Below are positions 1 to 9,903 of a stretch of 64,000 nucleotides of DNA, in pieces (the stretch's first letter is position 1; every line of letters starts with the position of its first letter). The position numbers and the translations under genes were made by a program. This stretch comes from Chondrus crispus. Taxonomy: Eukaryota > Rhodophyta > Florideophyceae > Gigartinales > Gigartinaceae. The notes under the pieces were generated by a model that searched no databases, had not been told where the DNA came from, and worked only from the letters and a program-made list of their open reading frames with translations. Location of the stretch: assembly GCF_000350225.1 (NCBI RefSeq), contig NW_005178685.1:121319-185318 (forward strand). The letters are read 5' to 3'.

Positions 1-2065
1 CACTTTTACGGAAAGAAATACACCCAGGACACGGACGCTTGCGCGTACCAGGTCGGCTGTGCCCTACTACAGAAGCAGCCGGACGGCGACCACCAACCAA
101 TCGGTTATTGGAGCCGCGCTCTCACGGACGCAGAGAGAAACTACACCACTACCGAGAAGGAATGCCTCGCCGTCGTATAGAGTATTCTCACGCTTCGACC
201 ATACCTGTATGGGAATACGTTCGACCTCCGTACGGATCATGAGGCCCTCCGCTGGGTTCTCAACCTGGCAGATAGCTCCGGCCGGCTAGCGCGCTGGCGT
301 CTCCGCCTACCCGAGTACGACTACGACGTACAGTACCGGCCGGGTATTAAACACCAACTCGCGGATGGTGTATCACGCCTCTGAGTTGACGGCGCAACCT
401 CCGAACCGGTTGACGACGAGGTCCCGTGTTTCGCGGTACAATGGCGAGAGGAGGAGCATAACCCCCGCCAAGGTACCGTACACTGGGAGACCCCCGTCGA
501 CCCGGGGAGAGCTGAGCACGCGTTCGCGGTTATACCCGAAGAACGCGACATCTCCGTAACGGTGGAAGAGTTCCTTCGGGAACAGGCCGAGGACCCCTTC
601 TGTAGGGCGGCCGCCGAGACTGTGGGGAACCCGGACTCACGGTACGACGTTGACCGATACGGGTTCGTCGTCCGCAAGTCCCCCCTCGATGGGACCCTGC
701 AGCGGGTTGTACCGAAGCGGCTCCTGGCGAAGATATTGTACCTCGCCCATCATCTCCGCCTAGCCGGCCACCCGGGCGATACGAGGATGTACTATACCCT
801 CCGGCGGGAATATTATTGGCCTCATATGGCCAACGACGCCTTCAGTAACGTACGGAACTGCGCGTCATGCGCTGCCACCCGGGGAACCCTGGTGAGGCAC
901 CAGAAGGATCTCAAGCTCTTCCCAGCGGCAGGACCGCTGGATTTCGTCGCCATGGACCTGCTGGGTCCTTTACCGAAGACGGCGCACGAGAATCGCCACG
1001 TGCTCGTCATGACCGACCGGTTTTAAGAAGCTGACGCGCAGCATCCCGTTACGGACAACCACCGCGTCGGTCGTGGCAAACGCCTTCCTGGACAATTGGG
1101 TCTACGTATACGGCGCACCTCGTTACGTGCTAACCGATAACGGACCACAATTTGCCGCCAAGTTCTTCGACGCAGTGTGCGCCTTGCTGGGGGTGAGGCA
1201 CTACCTGACTACCGCCTATCACCCCCAGACAAATGGGCAAACCGAACGGTTCAACCGTACTCTGGTACAGCGCCTCCGACATTATGTCGCGGAGCATCAG
1301 AGGGACTGGGACGAATACATCCAGCCCCTGACCTTCGCGTATAACACGCAGGTCCACCGGTCGACGGAGACAACCCCGTTCGACCTGGTGCTGACGTGAT
1401 CACCGTCCGGATTGGCCCTACCTGGTACTGTACCGCAGAATGCCGTCTCCAACACGGAAGATCGGAGGACCCCGTTACAGTACAAGCGCGCGACGCTGCG
1501 TAAACTCCGCGACGCCCTTGAGCGCACGCGGGTGAAACTAACCGCGGCGCAAAGGCGATACAAGGCCGACTTCGATACGAAGGTGCGTTTCCGTCCGGTC
1601 ATCGAGGTGGGAGACCAGGTCTATGTCGACCGCCCACCTCGGCCATTGACGAGTACCGAACGGGGAGACCTGCCAAGCAATGACAGGGGACCCTCCGTCA
1701 AGCTTTTACCGAAAACGGAAGGCCCGTTTCGGGTCCGATCTGCTACTGAGACCACAGTGGTCGTCGATCAAGACGGGGTCTCAAACCGCGTGAGCATCGA
1801 CCGGATAACCCGGATGCGGCGGGGACCCCGCGACGTCACTGCGGCCGCCCCGACCCAGCCCGCGTCGGACGGAGAACCCGAACCCGCCGCGGAGTATGTG
1901 ATCGACCATCTGGTCGGTCACCGGGAGAACCGCACAGGAACCCAGTACAAGGTCCGCTGGTATGGCTACGCCCCAGCGGACGATACCTGGGAACCCGCGG
2001 AGGGACTCCCCCAGGCCTTCACAGATCGCTTCTGGCGCACGCGGGCGGCAGCGCGCCACCGCTAA
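1..2065 (+). mobile_element. pol: Gypsy-1 pol, RNase H to integrase-chromodomain
   Basis: Pol remnant of gypsy-1. At the left edge is the RNase H core (DTDACAYQVG type) and its end (DGVSRL). The integrase zinc-binding HHCC region lies at about 730-890 (HHLRLAGHPG, then NCASCAA). The integrase catalytic core follows, with FVAMDLLGPL near 950, LTDNGPQFAA near 1135 and YHPQTNGQTERFNRTL near 1220, the usual DDE landmarks. The C-terminal chromodomain (VIDHLVGHRE ... YKVRWYGY ... DDTWEPAEGL) ends at 2065. Chromodomains of this type are known to bind modified histones and direct insertion into heterochromatin. The region is broken in a few places. Confidence 0.9.
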
Positions 2066-2966
2066 CACGGCACTGGGCAACCCAGCGCGAGGCGGGACGA
2101 TCCCGCGGAGGACCTCCCCCGCGCGGCGGCCAATCGCCACAGACGCACGCGGAACCCCGCGCGCGTCACCGCAGACCCCGCGCCGGAAGACCCTGCGCAG
2201 GAGGGGGCAAGGTCGCCACGGACGCACGCGGAACCCCGCGTGCGCCACCCCAAACCCCGCACCGGAATACCCGGCGCGGATGGGGGCAACTCCGCCGAGG
2301 GTCTCCTCCAGGCGGCCACCACCCGTTTACGGCGCACGCCGATCCCCTGCGTGCCATCGCTCGAGCCGTACCGGATGGACCGGCGCGGAGGAAGCTGACT
2401 CGCCGGCAGGACGACCGGATGCGGCGGTGGTCAGACGGCGCCGCACCCCGGTGCACACCCGTTGCCGAGGGACGGAACCCAGCGCGTAAATACTGTATGG
2501 GGGCGACCCCGCCGAGGCTCCAGGGCACTGCGGACCACGAGGTGCGCGGCCGGCATACACGGCCCGGCACATATGGCCGCTGGACCACGGCCGCGGTTCA
2601 AGACGCCTCCGATCCTCGGGGAGTACCCAATCGGAGTTCGTCAATGCGCTGAAAAAGCCACCCGCCGCGGGGCGGTAAAATCCGGCCTAAAATTACCTAC
2701 CGGACGGGCGCCCTCCGGTGTCGCGGGGGCAGCTGGGGGACCGTCCCCGCGACCACCTGGTACACTCACCGCGCGGGGTCTCGCCGGCATGAGCCAGAGG
2801 GTAACCCGGCCGCCATGATGACGACCGGCGCGGAGAGACCACAGTACCGAGTGGGAAGGGCAGTGAAGGAGCGGAAGAAGAAGAAGAACAGGGGGCAATT
2901 TACTGGACTGGATGGGACCTGGTCCCCGGAGGCGGTTCGCTACTCTCCCCGCCTCCCCCACGGGCA
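2066..2966 (+). other. Gypsy-1 spacer between integrase and antisense frame
   Basis: About 900 bases, GC-rich, without a supported gene. It holds imperfect direct repeats built on GCGCCGGAAGACCC and ACGCACGCGGAACCCCGCG (about 2090-2330). The matching spacer of gypsy-3 (41542-42487) has the same kind of repeat. Integrase and the antisense frame converge on this spacer, so it is where 3' ends of the two opposed transcripts would be expected; no clear poly(A) signal was recognised. Confidence 0.6.
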
Positions 2967-5268
2967 TCACTCACGGCGTTGGCGCTTGGCAGAGGGCTCC
3001 GCTCCCCGCACCGCCGCGCTGGCGGGATCAGCATCAACTGCACCGTACGGTCTCTTTGCGGACACCTGTTCGCTCAAGACGGCGAGGTGGTCCTGTGCCG
3101 CACGGATCCGCGCCATCGTCTCACTGCGCAGGAGATCCTCGCCGGTGTCGCGTTGGCGGATGGCGAACTGCAGGCGGCTACCCGCGCCCTGAGCTGAGTC
3201 GCCTCGACCAGCCAGGCGCGCGCGGACTCCAAAGCCACCGCGAGGGTGTCGGTGCAGGGACGCCCGCGTAGCCGCACTCTATCTCCAGAGCGCGCAGGGC
3301 GGCCTGCGCGTCCGGGACCAAGACGGGGGCTTCGTTCGCTGGTGCCACCACCGGAACTCCATCGGTCGCCACCGAGGGGGTCTGTGTCCCCGTCGTGGTC
3401 ATTTCGCTGACGGGGAAGACGGCGGAGCCCGGCATCGATCCGGTAGCTACCGCTGGGAAGGTATCCCCCGCGGGCGCGACAGTAGGAACCTTGCGAGGGG
3501 CCCCCACTGGGGCGGGGTCCGTGACCGGCACTTCCATGGCTGGCGTCTCCGTGGCCGGCGGTGGCGACTCCGCAATGGTCGCGCCGCCCACCCTAGGGGG
3601 CGTTGAGGAACCGACTGGAAGGCCCTCTCCGAGGGCGGTGTCACCCGGCATCGGTAGAACCGGCGGGATCGACACGGGCGGAGACTCCACGGACGGTTCG
3701 GCTGCAGTCCCGGCGGAGGCAACCGCTGCGCCCCACCCGTCAGCGGAGGCGATGGCCGCACCGTACGACGGCGACCCGTCGTCCGGGAGGGGGTCGTACC
3801 AGGTGTCGGTCTCCGCCGACGTACCATCCCAATGCGGCATCCGCAGGGAGCAGCCGCGGGCCCAACTGTACCACACGAAGTCTCCGCGCTCTGGAAGAGA
3901 CTAGTCCAACCGTTCGGAAAAATCGAGGATGGCCTCGGCGCCAACCGGGTCGAATGACGTCCCCTCGAGAATGGCGGCCACCCCGACCGATCGGATGAGC
4001 TGCAGAAGCCCCGCCGACAACCGGAAGAGAGAGCCTCGCTCGCCGGGTTCGTTCCCATTCCGGCTCGCCAGGCGAGGGTCCGGACACTTTGTGAAGAACG
4101 GGAGGCCGTCCCGTGCGGCGGGTAGGAAACACAGCAACGACAGGACGGCCCACTCCGAGAGCAAGATGGCGTCGATCAGTCGACGCATCCCGGGCGTCGC
4201 CTCTCGCCCGAAGGAACCGTCCGGCATCCACCGCGCTGCGTCATACGCCAGCACGCTGGCGGTAGGGACGCAGAGGTACTGTGGAGTCTCCAGATTGCTC
4301 CAACCGTCCGGTAGGGCTGGGTATAGCCGCCCCCTAGCGCCCGTGGGCACGGCGAAGAATTCCGTCATGTGCCACATATGGAAGTAGGCATCGGCGCGGC
4401 GACACTGCAGCCAGCTCTCCTTGGCGGAATTCTCGCCCCACCGTACACGGTCGGCCACACTGTACCACCGGTCGAACGGGCGGGGGAATGCCACCAACTG
4501 CACGTGGGGCTTAGGATCCACGTCCCCGCCGAACCTCTCGAAGAGGTCGAACAACCGTGAATGGTACTGGTCCTCACCCGCACAGCGGATGTACAGAAGA
4601 TCCGAACGGGAATCCGCCATTACGCGGTGGGGCACGTGGACCCAGCGGGTCCTCCAAGCGGCCGGGCGGTTGTCTTCGCGGATTCGTCCGCGAGGGGAGG
4701 GCGTGCGGATACCCCGCCGCCTGGGGATGGCCCCAAACCGAGCGGCATCGGGGAAGGCCGTTCCGATGTAAGCCTCGACGGACATCGGCGGCTGTGCCTG
4801 TGAGGGGTTGCGACCACCCCGGGGAATCCGGTGGTCTAAGTCAGCCCCGGGCAACAAACTCCGAACGGCATGAATACCCGTCCGGAGCCAGCCGGATGGC
4901 GGCGCCTCTGTCGCCGGGGGCGTGGTCGCGTACGGGTCCGGCGGTACCGGGCGGTCACCAGCCCCGGCCGCCGTCTGCCCCGTGGCTACAACCCAGTCGG
5001 GGGACCGTCTCAGTACGGTCATCTCACCGACTTGGGGAGCCGGGGCTGAGCGCGGAGGGTGCGGCAGGGGACCCTGGACGGCGGGAGGGCCGCACGAGGG
5101 GAGAACCCCCGCGCCCGAAGCCCGCACCCGCGGGGCTGCGATGCTCGCCGCGGGTTGACTCACGGGGCCCGCCGCCAGCGCCGGGTGAAAGGTAGGGACC
5201 GGCGCGGCCGGCACTGTAAGGAGCTGAGCCCGAGGGGGGTGACCCCGCTCGGACGATCCGTTGTCCAT
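2967..5268 (-). mobile_element. Gypsy-1 antisense reading frame (broken copy)
   Basis: Copy of the antisense gene that is fully open in gypsy-3 (39208-41541). It lies on the strand opposite gag-pol, between integrase and the 3' LTR, and points toward integrase. The start was taken at the ATG matching gypsy-3 (MDNGSSERGH) and the end at the matching terminus. The conserved core (YIRCAGEDQYHSRLFDLF, VQLVAFPRPFDRWYSV, ILLSEWAVLSLL) is easily recognised, followed by a Pro/Val-rich linker and a coiled-coil tail. No known domain is recognised and its function is unknown. The copy is broken in a small number of places. A TATA-like TATTTAA sits upstream near 5397-5404 on the antisense strand, as in gypsy-3. 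Confidence 0.8.
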
Positions 5269-5558
5269 GCGGGAGGAAGACAGGGGGAGGAAACGAGATG
5301 TGGAGGTGGAGAAAGTGGTGTGCGTGGTGTGGGGTGATGTGGCAGAAAAGGAAAGCGTGAGGGGACCCATTGCCGCGCCAGGGGATCCGACGCGGTTAAA
5401 TACCAAAAACTCCATGGGCTCCCCTATGGAGTTGGCCGTAGTCCGCCCGCGCCCCCGTGGTCGGCGCGGACTTCCCCGCACGGATGGGACACCCTGCAAG
5501 CCGGTCACGTCAACCCCCGGCCGCGACGAGGACGTGTCGCGAAGTAAGGAAGGGGGTC

Positions 5559-6151
5559 TGTAGTACAATTCCACACCGCGACCCCCGGTGGGAGATGAAA
5601 ACCGTCGAGACGGGCGGTTACTACTGTAGTAATCGTGCACGCGCCCTCTGCGAGCACAGTAGTACCTCCACAGCGTACACGTGGCGCAACCGTTGGCGCC
5701 GGTCGTGGCCACGGGCACACGTGTGCGACCCATCCGGTAAGTAATTAGCAATTAGTGGTTGATGGCACAAATTAGCCAATTTAGTACAGTAGCTGGTATA
5801 CAGTATGTAACAGCTACTGTAGCGGGACAGGTGTCCTGGCGTCCCACTTAGGGGTTAAGACCGGGGGCACCTGCCCCGTTCCAGTAAACGGGGGCAGACT
5901 CGCCTCCCTTCCCTTTACGGCTTTTTGCTAACTCCGTCCGGTTTTACCTCTAAGTCTCAGGCTTCTAACCCGTGACCGGCCGTCCGGATCTAACACCACC
6001 GACCGGCTGCGCGTCACCGGCCACGTGAGCCTTCCCTCTTTTCGAGTCCTTCCGTACGGTTTGCGCTCGCGTGGGTTACCCAGCGGCGCCCGCTCCCTTA
6101 CCTCTAACCCCCCTCGTTCCGAGTGGTAGGGACGAAGGTAGTTATACCACA
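5559..6151 (+). repeat. Gypsy-1 3' LTR (593 bp)
   Basis: Begins TGTAGTACAATTCC right after the purine tract GAAGTAAGGAAGGGGGTC and ends TTATACCACA, so it has TG...CA ends. It matches the gypsy-3 LTR (49289-49880, opposite strand). It contains repeated CTACTGTAG/CTACAGTAG palindromes (near 5623-5631 and 5813-5821). Confidence 0.93.
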
Positions 6152-6914
6152 ATTCTATTGGTCACGGAGGACAACTGGATTTCGGAGGAGATCACCAAAA
6201 ACAAGATCGCCACGAGAAGAAACGAGAAGCGAACCGACGAAAGAAGAACTAATGGTACTGTTGGAACTTCTCCAACGGCCATGAGAATCCGTGCGCAGCG
6301 CAGAGCTGGGGCAGGGCAAAGCACGGAAAAAGGGCAAATTGCACGACGTACCGGGATCAATCATGCAGAGAAATTTTCCAATGGAGCTCGTGCCAGCGAG
6401 GGAGGGGGGAACAGAAAGCGTACGAACAGTGAAATGAGTGAAGATGGGCGAGGAGATGCTGATCTTATGTCCGAGGCGTTGAAAAATTCTAAAGAGGGCC
6501 CATCGCCTTGCAGTTATTTTGATGGCTACTTGGCCAGCGAAGACGGTGATTAAGAGATGACGGCAATTCAGTTTGAAAACGCATTTGCAAGCGACGATGA
6601 CATGGCAGAGGCCTCGTCCATTACGATTGCAGAAATTGGAGACATTCTGAATGACGATGGAGACATATCTCAGGTGCACAAAACGCAAACCAGTGTGCAA
6701 AGTGATCCTCATAATGCCAATGAAACGGATAGTCGCAAGAGTCCGGAAAGCGGTGAAGATGAAACTGATGACGTTCCAGTCGCTCGTGGTAAGGCATCCA
6801 ATCGTGTCCGTCACAAGAAAGTGATGGCAAAACGGAAGCGTACCATCGCGCTTCACAAGTTTCCATCTGATGATGAAGATTCGGGCGATGAGGAAATCAA
6901 AGCCATAAAGCAAC
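6152..6914 (+). pseudogene. Acidic, probably nuclear host protein, 5'-truncated and split
   Basis: A host-type reading frame with base composition unlike the GC-rich gypsy elements. It is read in one frame from 6152 to 6914, interrupted once by an in-frame TAA at 6551-6553 just before a second ATG (6557). The left end is cut by the gypsy-1 LTR. At the right end gypsy-2 is inserted after codon CAA (target duplication GCAAC at 6910-6914), and the last codons and original stop are found at 21892-21938. The protein is hydrophilic, rich in Asp/Glu/Ser (for example DDEDSGDEE) with basic patches (RVRHKKVMAKRKR) and a basic C-terminal tail, which suggests a nuclear protein. No domain is recognised. 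It could be a host gene or a gene of an unrecognised older transposon. Confidence 0.6.
6910..6914. repeat. Target site duplication GCAAC, left of gypsy-2
   Basis: The five bases before the left LTR of gypsy-2 are GCAAC. The same five bases follow the right LTR at 21887-21891. This fixes both borders of the element and shows that it inserted as one unit. Confidence 0.9.
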
Positions 6915-7846
6915 TGTAGTGCAATGCGTCTGTTAGGCAGAGACCAAGGTCCGACGGTCCAACACAAACAACAGCAACAAAACAACAACTGCCAACGGCA
7001 CAGCGCTACGGAGTGTTCGAAGCTCCCTGTCCTCTTTAAGCGTGTTTGCGGCCCGCAGTAGCTCGGATCCCTGGGGGGGCAAAGAGGAGGGCCCAGCCCG
7101 GGATCGGTAAATGGTGGTAGAGACTTGTAAAGGCGACTGCTCGACGAGTTCGGAGGGGTGTTTAGGTAAACCTGGTCCGATGGGTCGTAAATCCAATGCT
7201 CGAAGAGCGCCTTGTACACCTTATACCCTTGATAAGGTCTTCGACGGGGACGTCGCAACGTAGCCCGTCGGGAAAGAAGAAAACGTAGCAGCGCTACACC
7301 GTCGTACTGCCCGATGGCAAAGTACCAACAACGGATCGGTCGCAACCAGATTCCGATGGAACCAACACTGAGAAAAGCACCACTGTTGCACTAACACAGA
7401 AGCCCGATGGCAAATGACGTCACGTTGCGGATCGCAATCCTACAAGGTGGGACCAACTCAAGATTAAGGGAAATTAGGATAGGGAAGTAAAGGAAAATTG
7501 ATAAGGAAAAAGGGGACCCCCGAGCGCAAAGGATAAAGTAATCTGTAGTTAAAGGGAATGTCTTGTAAAAGACGGACTTCAACCAAGGCGATATCAGACT
7601 CTGGCAACTCGGGTTACCTTTACTGACTTGGTGGTCAGAGGGCTAAGGTATATATCGCCCCGCCGGAGCCACTACAGTAGCTCTCGGCGCTAGATCCTAG
7701 ATCTAATCTAATGTTAAATAACTAAGATGCAACTAATTAAAATTAATAATTAAAATAATAAAGTGAAATGATTTCCACTTTTGCTTGTCATACCCCATCA
7801 TTTTCATTTCTTTTCACCCCCCTTTTCAGGTGCGTATTGCACTACA
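6915..7846 (-). repeat. Gypsy-2 3' LTR (932 bp)
   Basis: Nearly identical to 20951-21886. Its ends form an inverted pair, TGTAGTGCAAT ... ATTGCACTACA. Inside are TATATAT (about 7649-7655), CTACAGTAG (7672-7680) and AATCTAATCTAAT-like A/T-rich sequence. In the + direction the TATA-like box and the CTACAGTAG lie about 300 bp upstream of the antisense ATG at 7972, so this LTR could drive the antisense frame; that is inference. Confidence 0.95.
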
Positions 7847-7858
7847 TATCCCCCTTCT
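7847..7858 (-). other. Gypsy-2 polypurine tract
   Basis: On the - strand the sequence AGAAGGGGGATA directly precedes the 3' LTR, the usual position of the plus-strand primer of LTR elements. Confidence 0.7.
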
Positions 7859-7971
7859 GAGCGCCCTTGCGCAACGCCCAGCCATCGTATAATCTCCTGC
7901 CGCTGCTGACCGTGTTTCCCAGTCATCAATCACTCTGCGCGGCGTTCTAGCAAGGGTAAGACGAAAATACC

Positions 7972-9903
7972 ATGCTTCCTTCTCCATCGGAACACTCGGA
8001 CGATATTGCCACCCGTAGACGTCTAGGTGTTGGCTTTCCTCGCAAGTTCGAAGTGCCCCGGGGTCTTTCTTCCATACCCCGTCTACCCCCTGTTACCATC
8101 CCTGCCGAGCCGGCCTTCCATCCGGGCTACCATTCCTCTTCGGTAGCCCGCCGTCATCCTTGGCTCGAGGAGCTGCAGAACAAAACCATGCGTGATAACG
8201 CAGCCCTGTTTGCTTCTGCTCAATGGTTCTCCTCTGTGGGCGTCCGCGACCTCGACGGCATCAAAAATAATTTCGCCGATGATGCGGGCATGTTGCCCGA
8301 TAACCTCCCTTTGCAGGCCATTCACACCTTTGACTGGCGCGCCCGCATCGCTATACCCACCTCCATCCTACGTCACTCCTCCCCGCGCGGTCGCTCCTCC
8401 TTATCCCTGCGCTTCATGGACGCTGTGCTCACTCGGATCGAGATTCCTATGGCCGACGCCCTCATACCTTCATGTTATCACTGCGACACTTGGCAATGTC
8501 GTACGGAGGGGGAACGACTCTACCTCGACAATCTCATCGACTGCACCTTCGGTGACCCCGTTTCGGAGGCGGACCGACTGTGGCGCAACCGACGCACCGT
8601 CACGACCGACGCCATGTTTTGGACCCAAGCCATTCTTCCCACAAACTTTCGCCATACGAAGCGCGGCGGTATTTTCTTTTTCCAAAATACTGTACGCTTT
8701 GAACGTCGGGTCCGATCCGACACTGGGTACTTCGTGGCGTACCAGATGATTGAGGCCCGTGAAATTTCCAGACAGCACTACACAAATCGATACCAACGAA
8801 CCCCTTCCTGGTGGAGTCAATACGAGGTATGTAAGGGTTTCTGGGCTGAGTTAGGACCCATCCTGACATATTACGGCAGTCATTTACTCGATCCGCAGCA
8901 CGGGTTGTGGACTGTGTTTCTCACGGAGTGGTGCGTGAAAGTCGCCGCCACCCTCCTGTGGGAAGTTTTCGACTGTTGGCGCCTGTGGCACCTCCCTTCG
9001 AAACTCCGCGAACAGATGCGTCTACTCGATTTTTCTGTCCCCCTTGGCGGGTCCGATGTGGACCGTGAAGTGCACGCCCTCCTCGATATGATCGAGACCG
9101 TAGCGTGGGATTGCATTCCTCCACAAAATTCGTCTCGGTCCTTTTCACGCCAACGACCCTCTTTTTCCTCTGGTGGAAATCATCCAGCTGCCGGCGACTT
9201 CGTGTGGATCAACCCCTGGTCCTCCTCCCTCTGTTCTGCCTGGGAGGCCTAGATGAGCCGCCGTTTCGGAAATCAACCACCAACCCCCAACGCAGTCACT
9301 GTGGTGAACGCGGATCCTCGAGAGCCTGAGATGTTCTCTCGACCTTCGGCCCCAACTTCCCCTCTCCCTGCACCGGTCCGTCCCTCCGCGCCTGAGGCCC
9401 CAGTGTGCGTCGTACTCCCTCCCACGAGCTTGGCGGAAACCTTGTCGCTTCGAGTCGCGTCTTCCTCCGACGTGAATCCAACCTCACTTCCTGCTTCCCC
9501 ACCACGCGAGGGACAGCTCGTCACACCCACCTCAACCTTGCCATTGCCGTCATGTACGGCACCCGTGGGCTTAACCCGCCCTGAGGCTCCTCCGCGCGTC
9601 GAGCTTCCTCCTGCGAGCTGCTCGACGGGAACCATTTCAATTCGGGAAGCCCCACCGTCGGCCGGGGATCCGACCCCACGTCCGGCTTGCCCTTCACCTG
9701 AGGGTCCGCTCCTCGCCCCTACCTCGGACCCTCCATCATCTACAATTCCCAAAGAAAATACTTCTGCTGCCGCCGTTTACCATCGCCTTCTCATGGCTCA
9801 TGGTGTAAAGGGAGAAGCTCTCCGGGGGGCGTCCCTGGACGACTTGCGAGTTCTAGCTCGGCTTGTCACCTCCCTTCCAAAGAGAAAATCCCTTGGGGCA
9901 TAG
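7972..9903 (+). mobile_element. Gypsy-2 antisense reading frame
   Basis: Reading frame on the strand opposite gag-pol, starting about 125 bp inside the 3' LTR and pointing toward integrase, the same placement as in gypsy-1 and gypsy-3. It covers about 640 codons with at most one break. The first ~430 residues look globular and are rich in Trp, Tyr and Phe (HPWLEELQNK, FDWRARIAIP, SWWSQYEVCKGFWAEL, FLTEWCVKVAATLLW). The last ~210 residues are Pro/Ser-rich with alternating PPTSLAETLSLR- and PPASCSTGTISIR-type repeats, then a short charged tail. Two motifs recur in the gypsy-3 antisense protein in the same order and at similar spacing: R(S/A)D..YF and (F/L)L(T/S)EW.V. No known family is recognised. 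Confidence 0.75.

Larger units (their letters stand above)
1..6151 (+). mobile_element. Gypsy-1: 3' part of a Ty3/gypsy chromovirus
   Basis: This is the downstream part of an LTR retrotransposon of the Ty3/gypsy chromovirus type; its 5' LTR, gag and most of reverse transcriptase lie before the window. Order on the + strand: end of RNase H, integrase with chromodomain (to 2065), a repeat-rich spacer, a long antisense reading frame (5268 to 2967), a polypurine tract (about 5541-5558) and the 3' LTR (5559-6151). It belongs to the same family as gypsy-3 further right, with very similar protein and LTR sequence (LTR roughly 95% by eye). The element is broken, with only a handful of breaks in the visible coding parts, so it is fairly young but older than gypsy-3. 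The 5 bases after its LTR (6152-6156, ATTCT) are the expected target duplication but cannot be matched because the other end is outside the window. Confidence 0.93.

Noticed and set aside
4557-5195. A 212-codon + strand frame in gypsy-1
   Set aside because: Shadow of the GC-rich antisense gene on the other strand.
6155-7345. A 396-codon - strand open frame
   Set aside because: It crosses the border between the acidic host gene and the gypsy-2 LTR and is antisense to both, so it is a chance frame.
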